From assembly GCA_902629955.1 (NCBI GenBank), contig CACOSS010000003.1, forward strand, positions 1 through 64,000: a stretch of DNA of 64,000 nucleotides. Direction: 5' to 3'. Shown here piece by piece: positions 1 to 10,225 of this stretch. The position numbers were made by a program, and so were the translations under genes. Source of the stretch: an uncultured Pelagibacteraceae bacterium. GTDB taxonomy: Bacteria > Pseudomonadota > Alphaproteobacteria > Pelagibacterales > Pelagibacteraceae. The notes below the pieces were generated by a model. The model worked only from the letters and a program-made list of their open reading frames with translations. It was not told where the DNA came from and did not search any database. Each line of letters opens with the position of its first letter. The stretch's first letter is position 1.

Positions 1-1303
1 AGACTATTTTTTCTCCATCGACCTCTAGTTTAGCTTTAGCTCTAGAAATAATTTTTTCTTGATCATCTTTTGTAACAGAGACGTCATATTCTTTAATTGA
101 AATATATCTTGGAATTTCACCCATAACTCGTCTAGCTAATAATTCAAATGATGCATCTGCTCCATCATAGCTATAACCAATAAACTCTCTATCTTTTACT
201 TCCTCTAAAAGTTTTTTGATTTTAACATCATTTTCCTCTACTTCGATTCCTATTGTTTTTAGTCTTGATAAAATATTTGATCTTCCTGATTGGTCTGAAA
301 CAACTATATTTCTTGTGTTACCAACTTCAGCAGGATTTATATGTTCATAAGTTTTTGGGTCTTTTTGAACTGCAGAAACATGTAAGCCTCCTTTATGTGA
401 AAACGCTGCTGCTCCGACATAAGGAAGATGTTTATTTGGTTTTCTATTTAGTATTTCATCAAGTAATCTAGAACATTGTGTTATGTTTTTAATATTTTTT
501 TCTTTAATATTTATTTCATATTTTTCTCTAAACTCTTTTTTAAGATGAAATGTTGGTATCAATGACATCAAATTTGCATTTCCACATCTTTCACCTAAGC
601 CATTAATGGTACCTTGTACCTGTCTAGCCCCAGATAGAACTGCTGCAATTGAATTTGCAACAGCATTTCCAGTATCGTTGTGAGCATGAATACCTATGTT
701 TTTTCCCGGTATATGTTTAGATACTTCTTTAACAATTTTGGTTACTTCGTGGGGTAAAGTTCCACCATTAGTGTCACATAAAACAACCCATTTTGCTCCA
801 TTTTCATAGGCTGCTTTTATACATTCTATTGCATATTTTGGATTTGATTTATAACCATCAAAAAAATGTTCAGCATCAAACATGAATTCTTTATTATTTT
901 TAACAAAGTGTTTTGTTGTCTCGCTAATATTTTCAAGGTTTTCCTCTTTTGAAATTCCAAGGGCTACATCAACATGAAAATCCCAAGCTTTTCCAACAAG
1001 ACAAACTGAACTTGTATTTGAATTTAAAATAGCTGACAATCCAGGATCATTTTCAGCACTTCTGCCTGTCTTTTTGGTCATACCAAATGCAGTAAAATTT
1101 GAGTTTTTTAGCTTAAGTTTTTTTTGAAAAAATTCTGTATCTATTGGATTTGCTCCTGGCCATCCACCCTCGATATAATCTACACCTAAATTATCTAGGG
1201 CATGTGCAATTTTGGTTTTTTCATCAAGAGAAAAGTGCACACCCTGCGTTTGAGCACCATCTCTTAAAGTTGTATCAAATATATACAGTTTTTCTTTATT
1301 CAT
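1..1303 (-). CDS. cimA: (R)-citramalate synthase (HMGL-like/isopropylmalate synthase family), 3' end cut by window edge
   Basis: Reverse-strand translation from ATG at 1303 reads MNKEKLYIFDTTLRDGAQTQGVHFSLDEKTKIAHALDNLGVDYIEGGWPGANP and continues open to position 1; missing from ORF track because there is no stop in the window. ATGA overlap with cysS stop. Confidence 0.9.
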   Translation of the reverse strand, partial: MNKEKLYIFDTTLRDGAQTQGVHFSLDEKTKIAHALDNLGVDYIEGGWPGANPIDTEFFQKKLKLKNSNFTAFGMTKKTGRSAENDPGLSAILNSNTSSVCLVGKAWDFHVDVALGISKEENLENISETTKHFVKNNKEFMFDAEHFFDGYKSNPKYAIECIKAAYENGAKWVVLCDTNGGTLPHEVTKIVKEVSKHIPGKNIGIHAHNDTGNAVANSIAAVLSGARQVQGTINGLGERCGNANLMSLIPTFHLKKEFREKYEINIKEKNIKNITQCSRLLDEILNRKPNKHLPYVGAAAFSHKGGLHVSAVQKDPKTYEHINPAEVGNTRNIVVSDQSGRSNILSRLKTIGIEVEENDVKIKKLLEEVKDREFIGYSYDGADASFELLARRVMGEIPRYISIKEYDVSVTKDDQEKIISRAKAKLEVDGEKIV

Positions 1304-2661
1304 TTAATTTTCCAAGTTGTTTTACCATCTTTATCTTCAATTAAAATACCTTTGTCTAAGAGCTCATTTCTAATTTTATCAGCTAATTCATAATTTTTTC
1401 TGTCTCTTGCTTTATTTCTTTCATCAATTTTGTTTAAAATTTCACTTTCAGAAAATTTTAAATTTTGTTTTTTAAAATTATCCCATTCCTCTTTTGATTG
1501 ACACAAAAGACCAATAAATTGACATGCTGTTGTAAATAATTCTTTATCTTCTAGTTGTCCATCTTTAGCTTTATCATAAAGTTTATGTAATATAGCAATA
1601 AAACCTGGAGTGTTTAAATCATCATATAAAGGATTTAAATCATCATCTTGTATCAATATTTTTTTGTTTACTGGTACATAGCAATTGTACCACTTGCTCA
1701 AAGTCTTTTGACATTCATCCATGAGTTTATCATTCCAATCTAGTGGTTGAGTGTAATGTGTGCTTATTAATGCTAATCTTAAAACCTGGCCATTATATTT
1801 TTTTTTAAAATCACCAATTTTAAGAATATTTCCCTGAGATTTTGCCATTTTTTCCTTAGACATAGTAATAAAATTATTATGTACCCAATAATTTGCAAAT
1901 TTTTTTGTTTTATTTGCACAAACAGATTGCGCAATTTCATTTTCGTGATGAGGAAATATCAAATCCCTTCCACCTCCGTGAATATCAAATGTATTACCTA
2001 GATATTTTTTTGACATAACTGAACACTCTAAGTGCCAACCAGGTCTTCCTTTGCCCCAAGGTGAAGCCCATGAAGGTTCATCATCATTTGAAGGTTTCCA
2101 TAAAACAAAATCCTCTGGATTTTCTTTTTTATCAGATAATTCTACTCTTGATCCTGCAATTAAATCATCAAGATTTTTATTTGAAAGTTTTCCATATTCT
2201 TTAAAATTTTTAACCTTAAAATAAACATGTTTATGACTTTCGTATGCAAAATTACTCTTAATTAATTCTTGTGTCATATTTATCATTAGCTCAATGTTAT
2301 CTGTTGCCTTAGGTTCGTGGGTAGGTATTTCACAATTTAAATAACTACAGTCATCATGAAATTTTTTAGTAATTTTTGATGTCAATTCAGTTATTGAAAT
2401 ATTTTTTTCCTTCGATGATTGAATTATTTTATCATCTATGTCTGTTATATTTCTAACATAAGTTACTGACTTATTTCCATATTTACATTTTAGAACTTTA
2501 AATAACAGATCAAAAACAACTAAAGGTCTTGCATTTCCAATGTGAGGGTCGTCATAAACAGTTGGTCCACAAACATACATTCCAACTTTTTTTGGATCTA
2601 GTGGTACTAATTTCTCTTTTTTTCCTCCAAGGCTATTTGATAAAAAAATATCTTTATTCAT
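1300..2661 (-). CDS. cysS: Cysteinyl-tRNA synthetase
   Basis: MYVCGPTVYDDPHIGNARPLVVFD, GWHLECSVMS, HGGGRDLIFPHHENEIAQS, KMAKSQGN (KMSKS-like). Confidence 0.97.
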   Translation of the reverse strand: MNKDIFLSNSLGGKKEKLVPLDPKKVGMYVCGPTVYDDPHIGNARPLVVFDLLFKVLKCKYGNKSVTYVRNITDIDDKIIQSSKEKNISITELTSKITKKFHDDCSYLNCEIPTHEPKATDNIELMINMTQELIKSNFAYESHKHVYFKVKNFKEYGKLSNKNLDDLIAGSRVELSDKKENPEDFVLWKPSNDDEPSWASPWGKGRPGWHLECSVMSKKYLGNTFDIHGGGRDLIFPHHENEIAQSVCANKTKKFANYWVHNNFITMSKEKMAKSQGNILKIGDFKKKYNGQVLRLALISTHYTQPLDWNDKLMDECQKTLSKWYNCYVPVNKKILIQDDDLNPLYDDLNTPGFIAILHKLYDKAKDGQLEDKELFTTACQFIGLLCQSKEEWDNFKKQNLKFSESEILNKIDERNKARDRKNYELADKIRNELLDKGILIEDKDGKTTWKIK

Positions 2662-2706
2662 TATTCTAGGAATATACTTAAATATTAGATTTGTGAATCT
2701 AATTGA

Positions 2707-3444
2707 TTAGTTGGGAATCTTACATACTGGAATAGGTTCCATCTTATGCAAGTTAGCTTTTCTTATTTTTAAATATTTATCTCTATTTTTTGAACTTTCG
2801 TTAACCATAGCTTCTTCGAGCTCTTTGTAGGAAAGTCCTAATTGTCCTTCGTCAGTTCTGCCATCGTCCCACAGCCCGTCTGTAGGCGGTGCATCTATAA
2901 TTTCTTTTAATATTTTCAATTCTTTTCCAAGCTCCCAAACTTCAGTTTTATTACAATCTGCTATCGGCGATATATCAACTCCTCCATCTCCATATTTTGT
3001 ATAAAAACCAACACCGAAGTCTTCAACCTTGTTTCCTGTACCTACTACAATACCTTGGTTTGCTGCAGCTACTTGATATAAGGTAGTCATTCTTAATCTT
3101 GCTCTAGAGTTTGCCATGCCGTGCTCATTATCAAATTTCGTTAAAGAAGATTCAAAAGCTTGAAATAGGTTATCCAGTTCAATTGTATGCCCCACTACAT
3201 TAGAAAAATTTTTTTTTAACCATTCTTGATGCTTTAAGCTTAAATCGTGTTGTGTGCTTTTTTGTTTAATAGGCATCGACAAAACGATGGTTTTCATTCC
3301 TGTCATTGCACATAATGTGCTCGATACAGATGAGTCTATACCACCAGAAATCCCAATGACTAAAGATTTTGCTTTATTAGGCATAGAGTCTACGTATTTC
3401 TCTATCCAGCTTTTAATAAAATTAACTTTTTTTGTTATGTCCAT
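2707..3444 (-). CDS. nadE: NAD+ synthase (short, ammonia-dependent type)
   Basis: VIGISGGIDSSVSSTLC PP-loop; GTGNKVEDFGVGFYTKYGDGGVDISPIADCNKTEV. Confidence 0.95.
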   Translation of the reverse strand: MDITKKVNFIKSWIEKYVDSMPNKAKSLVIGISGGIDSSVSSTLCAMTGMKTIVLSMPIKQKSTQHDLSLKHQEWLKKNFSNVVGHTIELDNLFQAFESSLTKFDNEHGMANSRARLRMTTLYQVAAANQGIVVGTGNKVEDFGVGFYTKYGDGGVDISPIADCNKTEVWELGKELKILKEIIDAPPTDGLWDDGRTDEGQLGLSYKELEEAMVNESSKNRDKYLKIRKANLHKMEPIPVCKIPN

Positions 3445-3482
3445 AATTATAATATATTGAGTCGCCTTGATTATTAAAGGGA

Positions 3483-4868
3483 CTAAGATGCCGCTTTAAT
3501 AATATTTTTTGCGTAATTAGAGTTCTTTTTTATTTCATCAGAAATTAAAAAAGCCAACTCAATAGATTGATCTGCATTTAATCTTGGGTCACAATGAGTG
3601 TGATATCTACTAGAAAGATCTTGATCAGAGATATTTTTTGCGCCCCCTGTACACTCTGTCACATTCTGACCTGTCATTTCAATATGCAGACCTCCTGCAT
3701 AAGAACTTTCACTTTGATGCACTTGAAACACATTTTTTACCTCTTTTAAAACATTGTTGAAAGGTCTAGTTTTAAAACCTGTAGAAGAAGCTAAAGTATT
3801 ACCATGCATTGGATCACAAGACCAAATCACGTTTAAACCTTCTTTTTTAATTCCTCTTATTAGTTTTGGTAAAAATTTCTCAACTTTGTCGTGTCCAAAT
3901 CTAGATATCAGAGTAATTTTACCTTTTTCATTTTCAGGATTTATAAGTTCGCAAATTTTGGCTATCTCTTCTGGTTTTGAAGTTGGTCCGCATTTAATTC
4001 CTATAGGATTTTCAATTCCTCTACAGAATTCAACATGACCCCCATCAATCTGTCTTGTTCTGTCACCAATCCAAACAAAGTGCGCGGAAGTATCGTGATA
4101 CTGTCCAGAAGTTGAGTCTATTCTAGTCATTGCTTCTTCGAATGGTAATAATAGAGCTTCATGTGATGTCCAGAAGTTTACGGTTTTTAATCTTCTGTTA
4201 AATTCAGCATTTATTCCACAAGCATCCATAAAAGCTAAAGCGTCTGCAATTTTATCTTCAAGCTCTTTAAATTTTTTTGCTTGGGGACTTTTTTTAATAT
4301 AACCAAGGTTCCATAAATGAACCTTTTTTAAGTCAGCAAATCCACCATGACAGAAAGCTCTTATTAAGTTTAATGTTGATGCAGATTGCGAGTACGCTTT
4401 AAATAATCTTTTTGGATCAGGTCTTCTTGCTTTTTCTGTAAATTCGATTGCGTTTATATTGTCTCCTAAATAACTCGGTAATTCTTTATCTCCTTGTTTT
4501 TCAGTTGGAGCACTTCTTGGTTTGGAAAATTGACCTGCAATTCTACCTAGTTTCACAACCGGTAGTGATGCTGAATAAGTTAATACAAGAGACATTTGTA
4601 AAAAAACTTTAAAATAATCTCTTATGTTGTCTGGATTAAATTCAGCAAAACTTTCTGCACAATCGCCTCCTTGGAGTAAAAAAGCTTTACCATCGACAAC
4701 TTCAGCAAGTTGTCTTTTTAAATGCGTAGTTTCACCAGCAAAAACTAGAGGTGGAAAAGTTTTAAGTTTATTTAAAACTATATTTAATTCCTTTTCATCC
4801 TCATACTTGGGGATGTGTTTTACTGGATACTTTCTCCAACTATTTATGTTCCATTTTTTCATATTCAA
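3483..4868 (-). CDS. Class II 3-deoxy-7-phosphoheptulonate (DAHP) synthase
   Basis: LLQGGDCAESFAEF, YSQSASTLNLIRAF, WIGDRTRQIDGGHVEFCRGIENPIGIKCGP, WSCDPMHGNT. Confidence 0.96.
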   Translation of the reverse strand: MNMKKWNINSWRKYPVKHIPKYEDEKELNIVLNKLKTFPPLVFAGETTHLKRQLAEVVDGKAFLLQGGDCAESFAEFNPDNIRDYFKVFLQMSLVLTYSASLPVVKLGRIAGQFSKPRSAPTEKQGDKELPSYLGDNINAIEFTEKARRPDPKRLFKAYSQSASTLNLIRAFCHGGFADLKKVHLWNLGYIKKSPQAKKFKELEDKIADALAFMDACGINAEFNRRLKTVNFWTSHEALLLPFEEAMTRIDSTSGQYHDTSAHFVWIGDRTRQIDGGHVEFCRGIENPIGIKCGPTSKPEEIAKICELINPENEKGKITLISRFGHDKVEKFLPKLIRGIKKEGLNVIWSCDPMHGNTLASSTGFKTRPFNNVLKEVKNVFQVHQSESSYAGGLHIEMTGQNVTECTGGAKNISDQDLSSRYHTHCDPRLNADQSIELAFLISDEIKKNSNYAKNIIKAAS

Positions 4869-4897
4869 CCTAAGAGTGTTGTAACAGAGTTTATTAT

Positions 4898-6718
4898 TTA
4901 TTCAACTGTCACCGATTTAGCTAAATTTCTTGGTTTATCTATATCATAGCCTTTTTTAAGGGCGGTATAATATGCAAGCTTTTGTAAAGGTATTGTAACT
5001 AAGAAAGGATACAAATCATTTTCTATATTTTCAATTTCTATTTTTTGCCAGATATTTTCATAAACTACTTCATCATCCTCCTTGTTGGTAATCAATAAAA
5101 CTTTAGCACCTCTTGCAATAACTTCTTGCATATTTGAAATAGTTTTTTTGTAATGTTCGTCTCTTGGAGCTATAACAACAACTGGCATTCCATCTTCAAT
5201 TAATGCAAGTGGACCATGTTTCATTTCCCCAGCTGGATAACCTTCGGCATGAATGTAAGCTAATTCTTTTAACTTTAAAGCTCCTTCAAGCGCAATTGGA
5301 TATGAGTATCCTCTTCCTAAAAACATTGAACCTTTTGCATTAGCAAAAGTATTACAAATTAATTGTATTTTATTTTCTGCTGATATTGTTTTATCAACTA
5401 AACCAGACAATAATTTTAGGTTTTCGATTTTTTTAGTATATTTATTTTTATTAATATCACCTCTAAAAAACGAAATTTTTGTGCATAGAAGATATATTAC
5501 TAACATTTGACCTAAAAATGCTTTTGTCGAAGCAACACCAATTTCTGGCCCACAATGTATTGGTAAAACGAATTTAGAGTTCCTTGCAATAGAACTTTCT
5601 ACAACATTTACAATACTGCATGTTTTCATGTTATTTTTATTACATAAATCTAAAGCTGCATAAGTATCAGCAGTTTCGCCTGACTGAGAAACAAAAATAT
5701 ACAAACAATCTTCATGGAACTTATTTTTTCTATATCTAAACTCAGAAGCTATATCTACTTGAACATCTAAATCAGTCAATTGTTCAAACCAGTATTTTCC
5801 AATTAAGCATGAGTGGAAAGCAGTTCCACAACCAATAAGTTTTATTGATTTTAATTCGTCTTTTTTCCATGGAAAATTGTGCAGATTTATTTCATTATTT
5901 ATTTTATCAATATATTCATTAATACAATTTTTAATGGTTAATGATTGTTCATCAATCTCTTTAGCCATGAAATGTTTATAATCACCTTTTTCATAGTTTT
6001 GATCGCCTGATGATAGTTCTAATATTTTTTTATTAACTTTTTTTCCTTTAGAGTCAAAAAAGTCTATTTGTTTTTTTTTGATTACACAAAATTCTCCATC
6101 ATTTAAATAAGTGATTTTATTTGTCATTGATTTTAAAGCATAGGAATCTGATCCTAAATAATTTTCATTTGGACCATAACCTACAGCTAGTGGAGATCCT
6201 CTTCTCGCACCAACAATAAGATCAGGCATATCTTTAAAAATAATGCCTAAAGCAAAACTACCCTCAAGATTATTAAGAGTTTTTATAATTGCTTCATTTA
6301 ATTCATTTTTTTTTAAATACTCTGTAAGAAGATGAACTATTACTTCAGTATCTGTTTGGGATTTAAAATTATGACCTTTGTTAATTAATTGTTTTTTAAG
6401 AACTGTTGAATTTTCTATTATACCATTGTGAACCACTGAAATACTTTCTGTTGAATGAGGGTGTGCATTTACAGTGCTTGGTATACCATGAGTAGCCCAT
6501 CTCACATGACCAATTCCAACATTTCCTAATAAGTTAATTTGAGAAATATTTTTTTCCAAAACATCAACTCTTCCTTGACATTTAACTTCATTAATTAAAC
6601 CCTCGTTTATTGTAGCTATACCAGCAGAGTCATATCCTCTGTATTCAAGCTTTTTTAAAGAGTTTAGTATAGTGGAAGAGACAGGTTTGCTGCTAGTAAT
6701 TCCAATTATTCCGCACAT
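4898..6718 (-). CDS. glmS: Glutamine-fructose-6-phosphate aminotransferase
   Basis: MCGIIGI N-terminal Cys; GHVRWATHG; two SIS domains; C-terminal KPRNLAKSVTVE. Confidence 0.98.
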   Translation of the reverse strand: MCGIIGITSSKPVSSTILNSLKKLEYRGYDSAGIATINEGLINEVKCQGRVDVLEKNISQINLLGNVGIGHVRWATHGIPSTVNAHPHSTESISVVHNGIIENSTVLKKQLINKGHNFKSQTDTEVIVHLLTEYLKKNELNEAIIKTLNNLEGSFALGIIFKDMPDLIVGARRGSPLAVGYGPNENYLGSDSYALKSMTNKITYLNDGEFCVIKKKQIDFFDSKGKKVNKKILELSSGDQNYEKGDYKHFMAKEIDEQSLTIKNCINEYIDKINNEINLHNFPWKKDELKSIKLIGCGTAFHSCLIGKYWFEQLTDLDVQVDIASEFRYRKNKFHEDCLYIFVSQSGETADTYAALDLCNKNNMKTCSIVNVVESSIARNSKFVLPIHCGPEIGVASTKAFLGQMLVIYLLCTKISFFRGDINKNKYTKKIENLKLLSGLVDKTISAENKIQLICNTFANAKGSMFLGRGYSYPIALEGALKLKELAYIHAEGYPAGEMKHGPLALIEDGMPVVVIAPRDEHYKKTISNMQEVIARGAKVLLITNKEDDEVVYENIWQKIEIENIENDLYPFLVTIPLQKLAYYTALKKGYDIDKPRNLAKSVTVE

Positions 6719-7332
6719 TATTTTTTCTTTCTTTTGTAATTTTTTTTTTCTATTTGATTAGATCTTGTCAAAGCCAAACTATTTTTATTTACATTTTTAG
6801 TAATTACAGATCCTGCACCTATCACTGCATTCTTTCTAATTCTTATAGGTGCTACAAGAGAAGTATTCGATCCAATAAATACATTATCTTCAATAATGGT
6901 TTTGTTTTTATTCACGCCATCATAATTGCATGTAATAGTGCCTGCTCCAACATTTGTAAATTTGCCAACTATGCTATCTCCAACATAAGAAAGATGATTT
7001 ACTTTTGAGTTTTTTTTAATTGTGCTTTTTTTTATTTCTACAAAATTTCCAACTTTAGAATTTTTTTCTAGTTTAGTACCTGGTCGTAATCTAGCAAAAG
7101 GTCCTATAGTACAATTTTGTTCTATCTCAACACCTTCGATATGTGAGAAAGCCAAAACTGTTACATTATTTTTAATTTTTACTTTTTTTCCAAAAACTAC
7201 ATACGGTTCTATGATTACATTTTTACCAATTTTAGTATCTTTTGAAAAAAATACAGTTTCTGGAGCAATCATTTTAACTCCTTGTTTGATAAATTTTTCT
7301 CTTAATTTAATGTTTAAATTAATTTGTCTCAT
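6718..7332 (-). CDS. glmU: GlmU-type glucosamine-1-phosphate acetyltransferase, left-handed beta-helix half only
   Basis: CTIGPFARLRPG, NHLSYVGD (catalytic His region), VGAGTITCNYDGVNK, VFIGSNTSLVAPI match the GlmU C-terminal domain; 204 aa, no pyrophosphorylase domain. Confidence 0.9.
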   Translation of the reverse strand: MRQINLNIKLREKFIKQGVKMIAPETVFFSKDTKIGKNVIIEPYVVFGKKVKIKNNVTVLAFSHIEGVEIEQNCTIGPFARLRPGTKLEKNSKVGNFVEIKKSTIKKNSKVNHLSYVGDSIVGKFTNVGAGTITCNYDGVNKNKTIIEDNVFIGSNTSLVAPIRIRKNAVIGAGSVITKNVNKNSLALTRSNQIEKKNYKRKKK

Positions 7333-7402
7333 TCAGTTTTTTCTTATATTTAAGTATGTATGATGTTTAATTCACAAATTATTTCTTAATAATACTTTTT
7401 AA

Positions 7403-8092
7403 ATGAGTCAAAAATATACAATTTTATTTGATCTAGATGGTACATTAGTTGATACAGCTCCCGATTTAATGGCAGCACACAATCATGTAATGAAAAAGTT
7501 TGGCTATAGCACAAAAAGTGTAGATGAAATTAGAAATTTAGTTGGTAAAGGAGCTGCTGTTTTAATTGGAAGATCAATTTGGGGAGCTGCAAAAAAGGAA
7601 TTTTCTAAAATAACAGATGAAAAGATTAAAAATGAAATGGTAAAAGAATTTATAGATTTTTACGGAAAAAATTTAGTAATTCAGAGTAAATTGATAAAAG
7701 GTGTTAAAGAATTTTTAGATTGGGCAAAATCAAATAATATATCAATGGCTGTATGTACTAATAAACAAGAACATTTAGCAATTGAGCTATTAAAAAAAAT
7801 TAATATTTACGATTATTTTGAGTATGTAGCTGGCGGTAACACATTTGATTACTGTAAACCTGATCCTAGGCACTTAACTAGCATAGTTGAGATAATTGAT
7901 GGAAAAATTGACAAGTGTTTAATGTTTGGTGATAGCGAAAATGATGCAGATGCAGCTAAAGCTGCAAATATTCCAATGATACTTTTAGAGGATGGTTATA
8001 CTGATAAAAAAATAGAACAAATTTATCATGATCATCTAATTAAAGATTTTGTAAATGTAGACAAAATTGTCTCCAAATATTTAAATGTTTGA
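7403..8092 (+). CDS. gph: Phosphoglycolate phosphatase-like HAD hydrolase
   Basis: LFDLDGTLVDTAPDL, CTNKQ, GDSENDADAAKAANIP. Confidence 0.88.
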   Translation: MSQKYTILFDLDGTLVDTAPDLMAAHNHVMKKFGYSTKSVDEIRNLVGKGAAVLIGRSIWGAAKKEFSKITDEKIKNEMVKEFIDFYGKNLVIQSKLIKGVKEFLDWAKSNNISMAVCTNKQEHLAIELLKKINIYDYFEYVAGGNTFDYCKPDPRHLTSIVEIIDGKIDKCLMFGDSENDADAAKAANIPMILLEDGYTDKKIEQIYHDHLIKDFVNVDKIVSKYLNV

Positions 8093-8684
8093 TAATAATT
8101 TAGTTTTTGCACTAATAAGTTTTTATTTTGTAATGTATGTAACTCCAGGTCCAAATAATGCTATGGTTCTTGCGTCTGGATTGAAATTTGGTTTTTTAAA
8201 AAGTATTCCTCATATGACTGGTATTACTGTTGGTCATGTGACTCAATTAGTTTTGGTATGTCTTGGACTTGGAAAAATTTTTCAAATATTTCCAGAATTA
8301 CAAAATATACTTAAAATTTTATGTGCAATGTATCTAGTTTATCTTGGATATAAGATAATCGGGTCATTCAGTAAAATTAAAGACGACGGTTCACGACCTT
8401 TAAAGTTTTATGAAGCTGCTCTATTTCAAATAGTTAACCCAAAGGCATGGACTATATCTAGTATGGCTGCATCAGGTTTTTTACCAAAAGACGGGAATTT
8501 ATTTTTCTCAATAATTTTTATTTCATTTGTTGCTCTGATAATTTGTCCAATTTCGATTTCGCCTTGGGCAGCTTTTGGATCTGGTATTAAAAATTTGGTA
8601 AAGAACAATAAAATAAAAGTAATTATAGAGTTTTTTTTAGCATTTTTACTTTTAATAACTGCCATTTTGATTGTAATTGAGTAA
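8085..8684 (+). CDS. LysE/RhtB-family amino-acid exporter
   Basis: YVTPGPNNAMVLASGLKFGFLKSIPHMTGITVGH; multiple TM segments. Confidence 0.88.
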   Translation: MFDNNLVFALISFYFVMYVTPGPNNAMVLASGLKFGFLKSIPHMTGITVGHVTQLVLVCLGLGKIFQIFPELQNILKILCAMYLVYLGYKIIGSFSKIKDDGSRPLKFYEAALFQIVNPKAWTISSMAASGFLPKDGNLFFSIIFISFVALIICPISISPWAAFGSGIKNLVKNNKIKVIIEFFLAFLLLITAILIVIE

Positions 8685-8722
8685 TAAGTCATTATTACTG
8701 TATTAAAATTTAAGGAGTTAAT

Positions 8723-10225
8723 TTGATTATTCACAAAGTAAAAGTTTATCCATCAAAAAAAGATTGCCCTAAAAATAAACAATTAGCGTGGAAGATTGCA
8801 GAGATTGCTAGTGATAATGCAAAATTAAATAAAGATGCAGTAGAAATGGTTATTAATAGAATTATAGACAATGCATCTGTAGCCATAGCATCTTTAAATA
8901 GAAAACCAGTAGTATCATCAAGGGAAATGGCTTTAAAGCATCCTCGTAAAAATGGAGCAACTTTGTTTGGCGTTAATTCAAGTTTTAAATATGATTGTGA
9001 ATGGGCTGCATGGTCAAATGGTACAGCAGTAAGAGAATTAGATTTTCACGATACTTTTTTAGCTGCGGATTATAGTCATCCTGGTGATAATATACCTCCA
9101 CTTCTAAGTGTAGCACAACAAAATAAAAAAAGTGGTTTAGATCTTTTGAGGGGTATAATTACAGCATATGAGGTTCAAGTTAATTTAGTAAAAGGAATAT
9201 GTTTGCATGAACATAAAGTTGATCACATAGCTCACTTAGGTCCAAGTGTTGCTGCGGGAATTGGATCGATGCTTAAATTAAATACCGAAACAATTTATCA
9301 GGCGATACAACAAGCTCTTCACACAACTATTTCTACCAGACAATCAAGAAAGGGTGAAATTTCTAGTTGGAAAGCGTTTGCACCTGCGCATGCGGGTAAA
9401 TTAGCTATCGAAGCTGTAGATAGAGTAATGAGGGGTGAAGGTGCGCCAAGTCCAATTTATGAGGGCGAAGATAGTGTTATTGCAAGAATTTTGGATGGTA
9501 AAAAGGCTTTGTACAAAGTTCCTTTGCCAAAAAAAGGTGAAGTAAAAAAAGCTATTCTAGAAACATATACAAAAGAATATTCAGCCGAATATCAATCTCA
9601 AGCTTTAATTGATTTGGCAAAAAAATTAAAAAAGAAAATTTCAAATTTAAATCAAATTAAAAAAATAGATATTTTTACAAGTCATCATACGCACTATGTA
9701 ATAGGGACTGGAGCTAATGACCCACAAAAAATGGATCCAAATGCAAGCAGAGAAACATTAGATCATTCTATTATGTACATTTTTGCAGTAGCGCTTGAAG
9801 ATGGAGATTGGCATCATGTAAAATCATATACAAAATCAAGAGCAAATAGAAAATCAACAATAAAAATTTGGAAATCGATAAAAACTCATGAAGATAAAAA
9901 ATGGACAAGAAAATATCATGATCCAAACCCAAAAAATAAATCTTTTGGAGCAAAGGTTGTAGTAACTTTGAATAATGGAAAAAAAATCATTGACTCGCTT
10001 GAAAGGGCCGATGCGCACCCTTACGGAGCAAGACCATTTAAAAGAAAAAACTATATAAATAAATTTTTAGCTTTGACTAAAGGTATCTTGGATAAAAAAG
10101 AAAGTGATAGATTTATTAATATTGTTCAAAAACTAAAAAAATTACAGTCTGGTCAACTTGGAAAATTGAATTTGGTTGTTAAAAAAAGTAAATTAAAAAG
10201 AAATTTTAAGAAAGCTATATTTTAA
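8723..10225 (+). CDS. prpD: 2-methylcitrate dehydratase (MmgE/PrpD family), TTG start
   Basis: MmgE/PrpD motifs ([39 protein letters not shown]); AAGGAG Shine-Dalgarno at about 8712 before TTG at 8723; followed by prpB and prpC. Confidence 0.92.
   Translation: MIIHKVKVYPSKKDCPKNKQLAWKIAEIASDNAKLNKDAVEMVINRIIDNASVAIASLNRKPVVSSREMALKHPRKNGATLFGVNSSFKYDCEWAAWSNGTAVRELDFHDTFLAADYSHPGDNIPPLLSVAQQNKKSGLDLLRGIITAYEVQVNLVKGICLHEHKVDHIAHLGPSVAAGIGSMLKLNTETIYQAIQQALHTTISTRQSRKGEISSWKAFAPAHAGKLAIEAVDRVMRGEGAPSPIYEGEDSVIARILDGKKALYKVPLPKKGEVKKAILETYTKEYSAEYQSQALIDLAKKLKKKISNLNQIKKIDIFTSHHTHYVIGTGANDPQKMDPNASRETLDHSIMYIFAVALEDGDWHHVKSYTKSRANRKSTIKIWKSIKTHEDKKWTRKYHDPNPKNKSFGAKVVVTLNNGKKIIDSLERADAHPYGARPFKRKNYINKFLALTKGILDKKESDRFINIVQKLKKLQSGQLGKLNLVVKKSKLKRNFKKAIF

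Noticed and set aside
253-1344. Plus-strand ORFs 253..471 and 1144..1344
   Set aside because: Antisense to cimA/cysS coding sequence, low-complexity Leu/Phe/Tyr-rich translations, no family resemblance.
2684-2703. attagatt-tgtg-aatctaat hairpin between nadE and cysS as a terminator
   Set aside because: Only 8 bp, AT-rich, no U-tract in the direction of transcription; easily arises by chance here.
3254-4884. Plus-strand ORFs 3254..3460, 3754..4038, 4624..4884
   Set aside because: Lie opposite nadE and DAHP synthase; shadow ORFs.
6754-7363. Plus-strand ORFs 6754..7008 and 7022..7363
   Set aside because: Antisense to the hexapeptide repeats of the GlmU-like gene; periodic Ile/Ser composition mirrors the repeat.
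8426-9953. Minus-strand ORFs 8426..8734 and 9771..9953
   Set aside because: Antisense to the LysE-family gene and prpD, no independent support.
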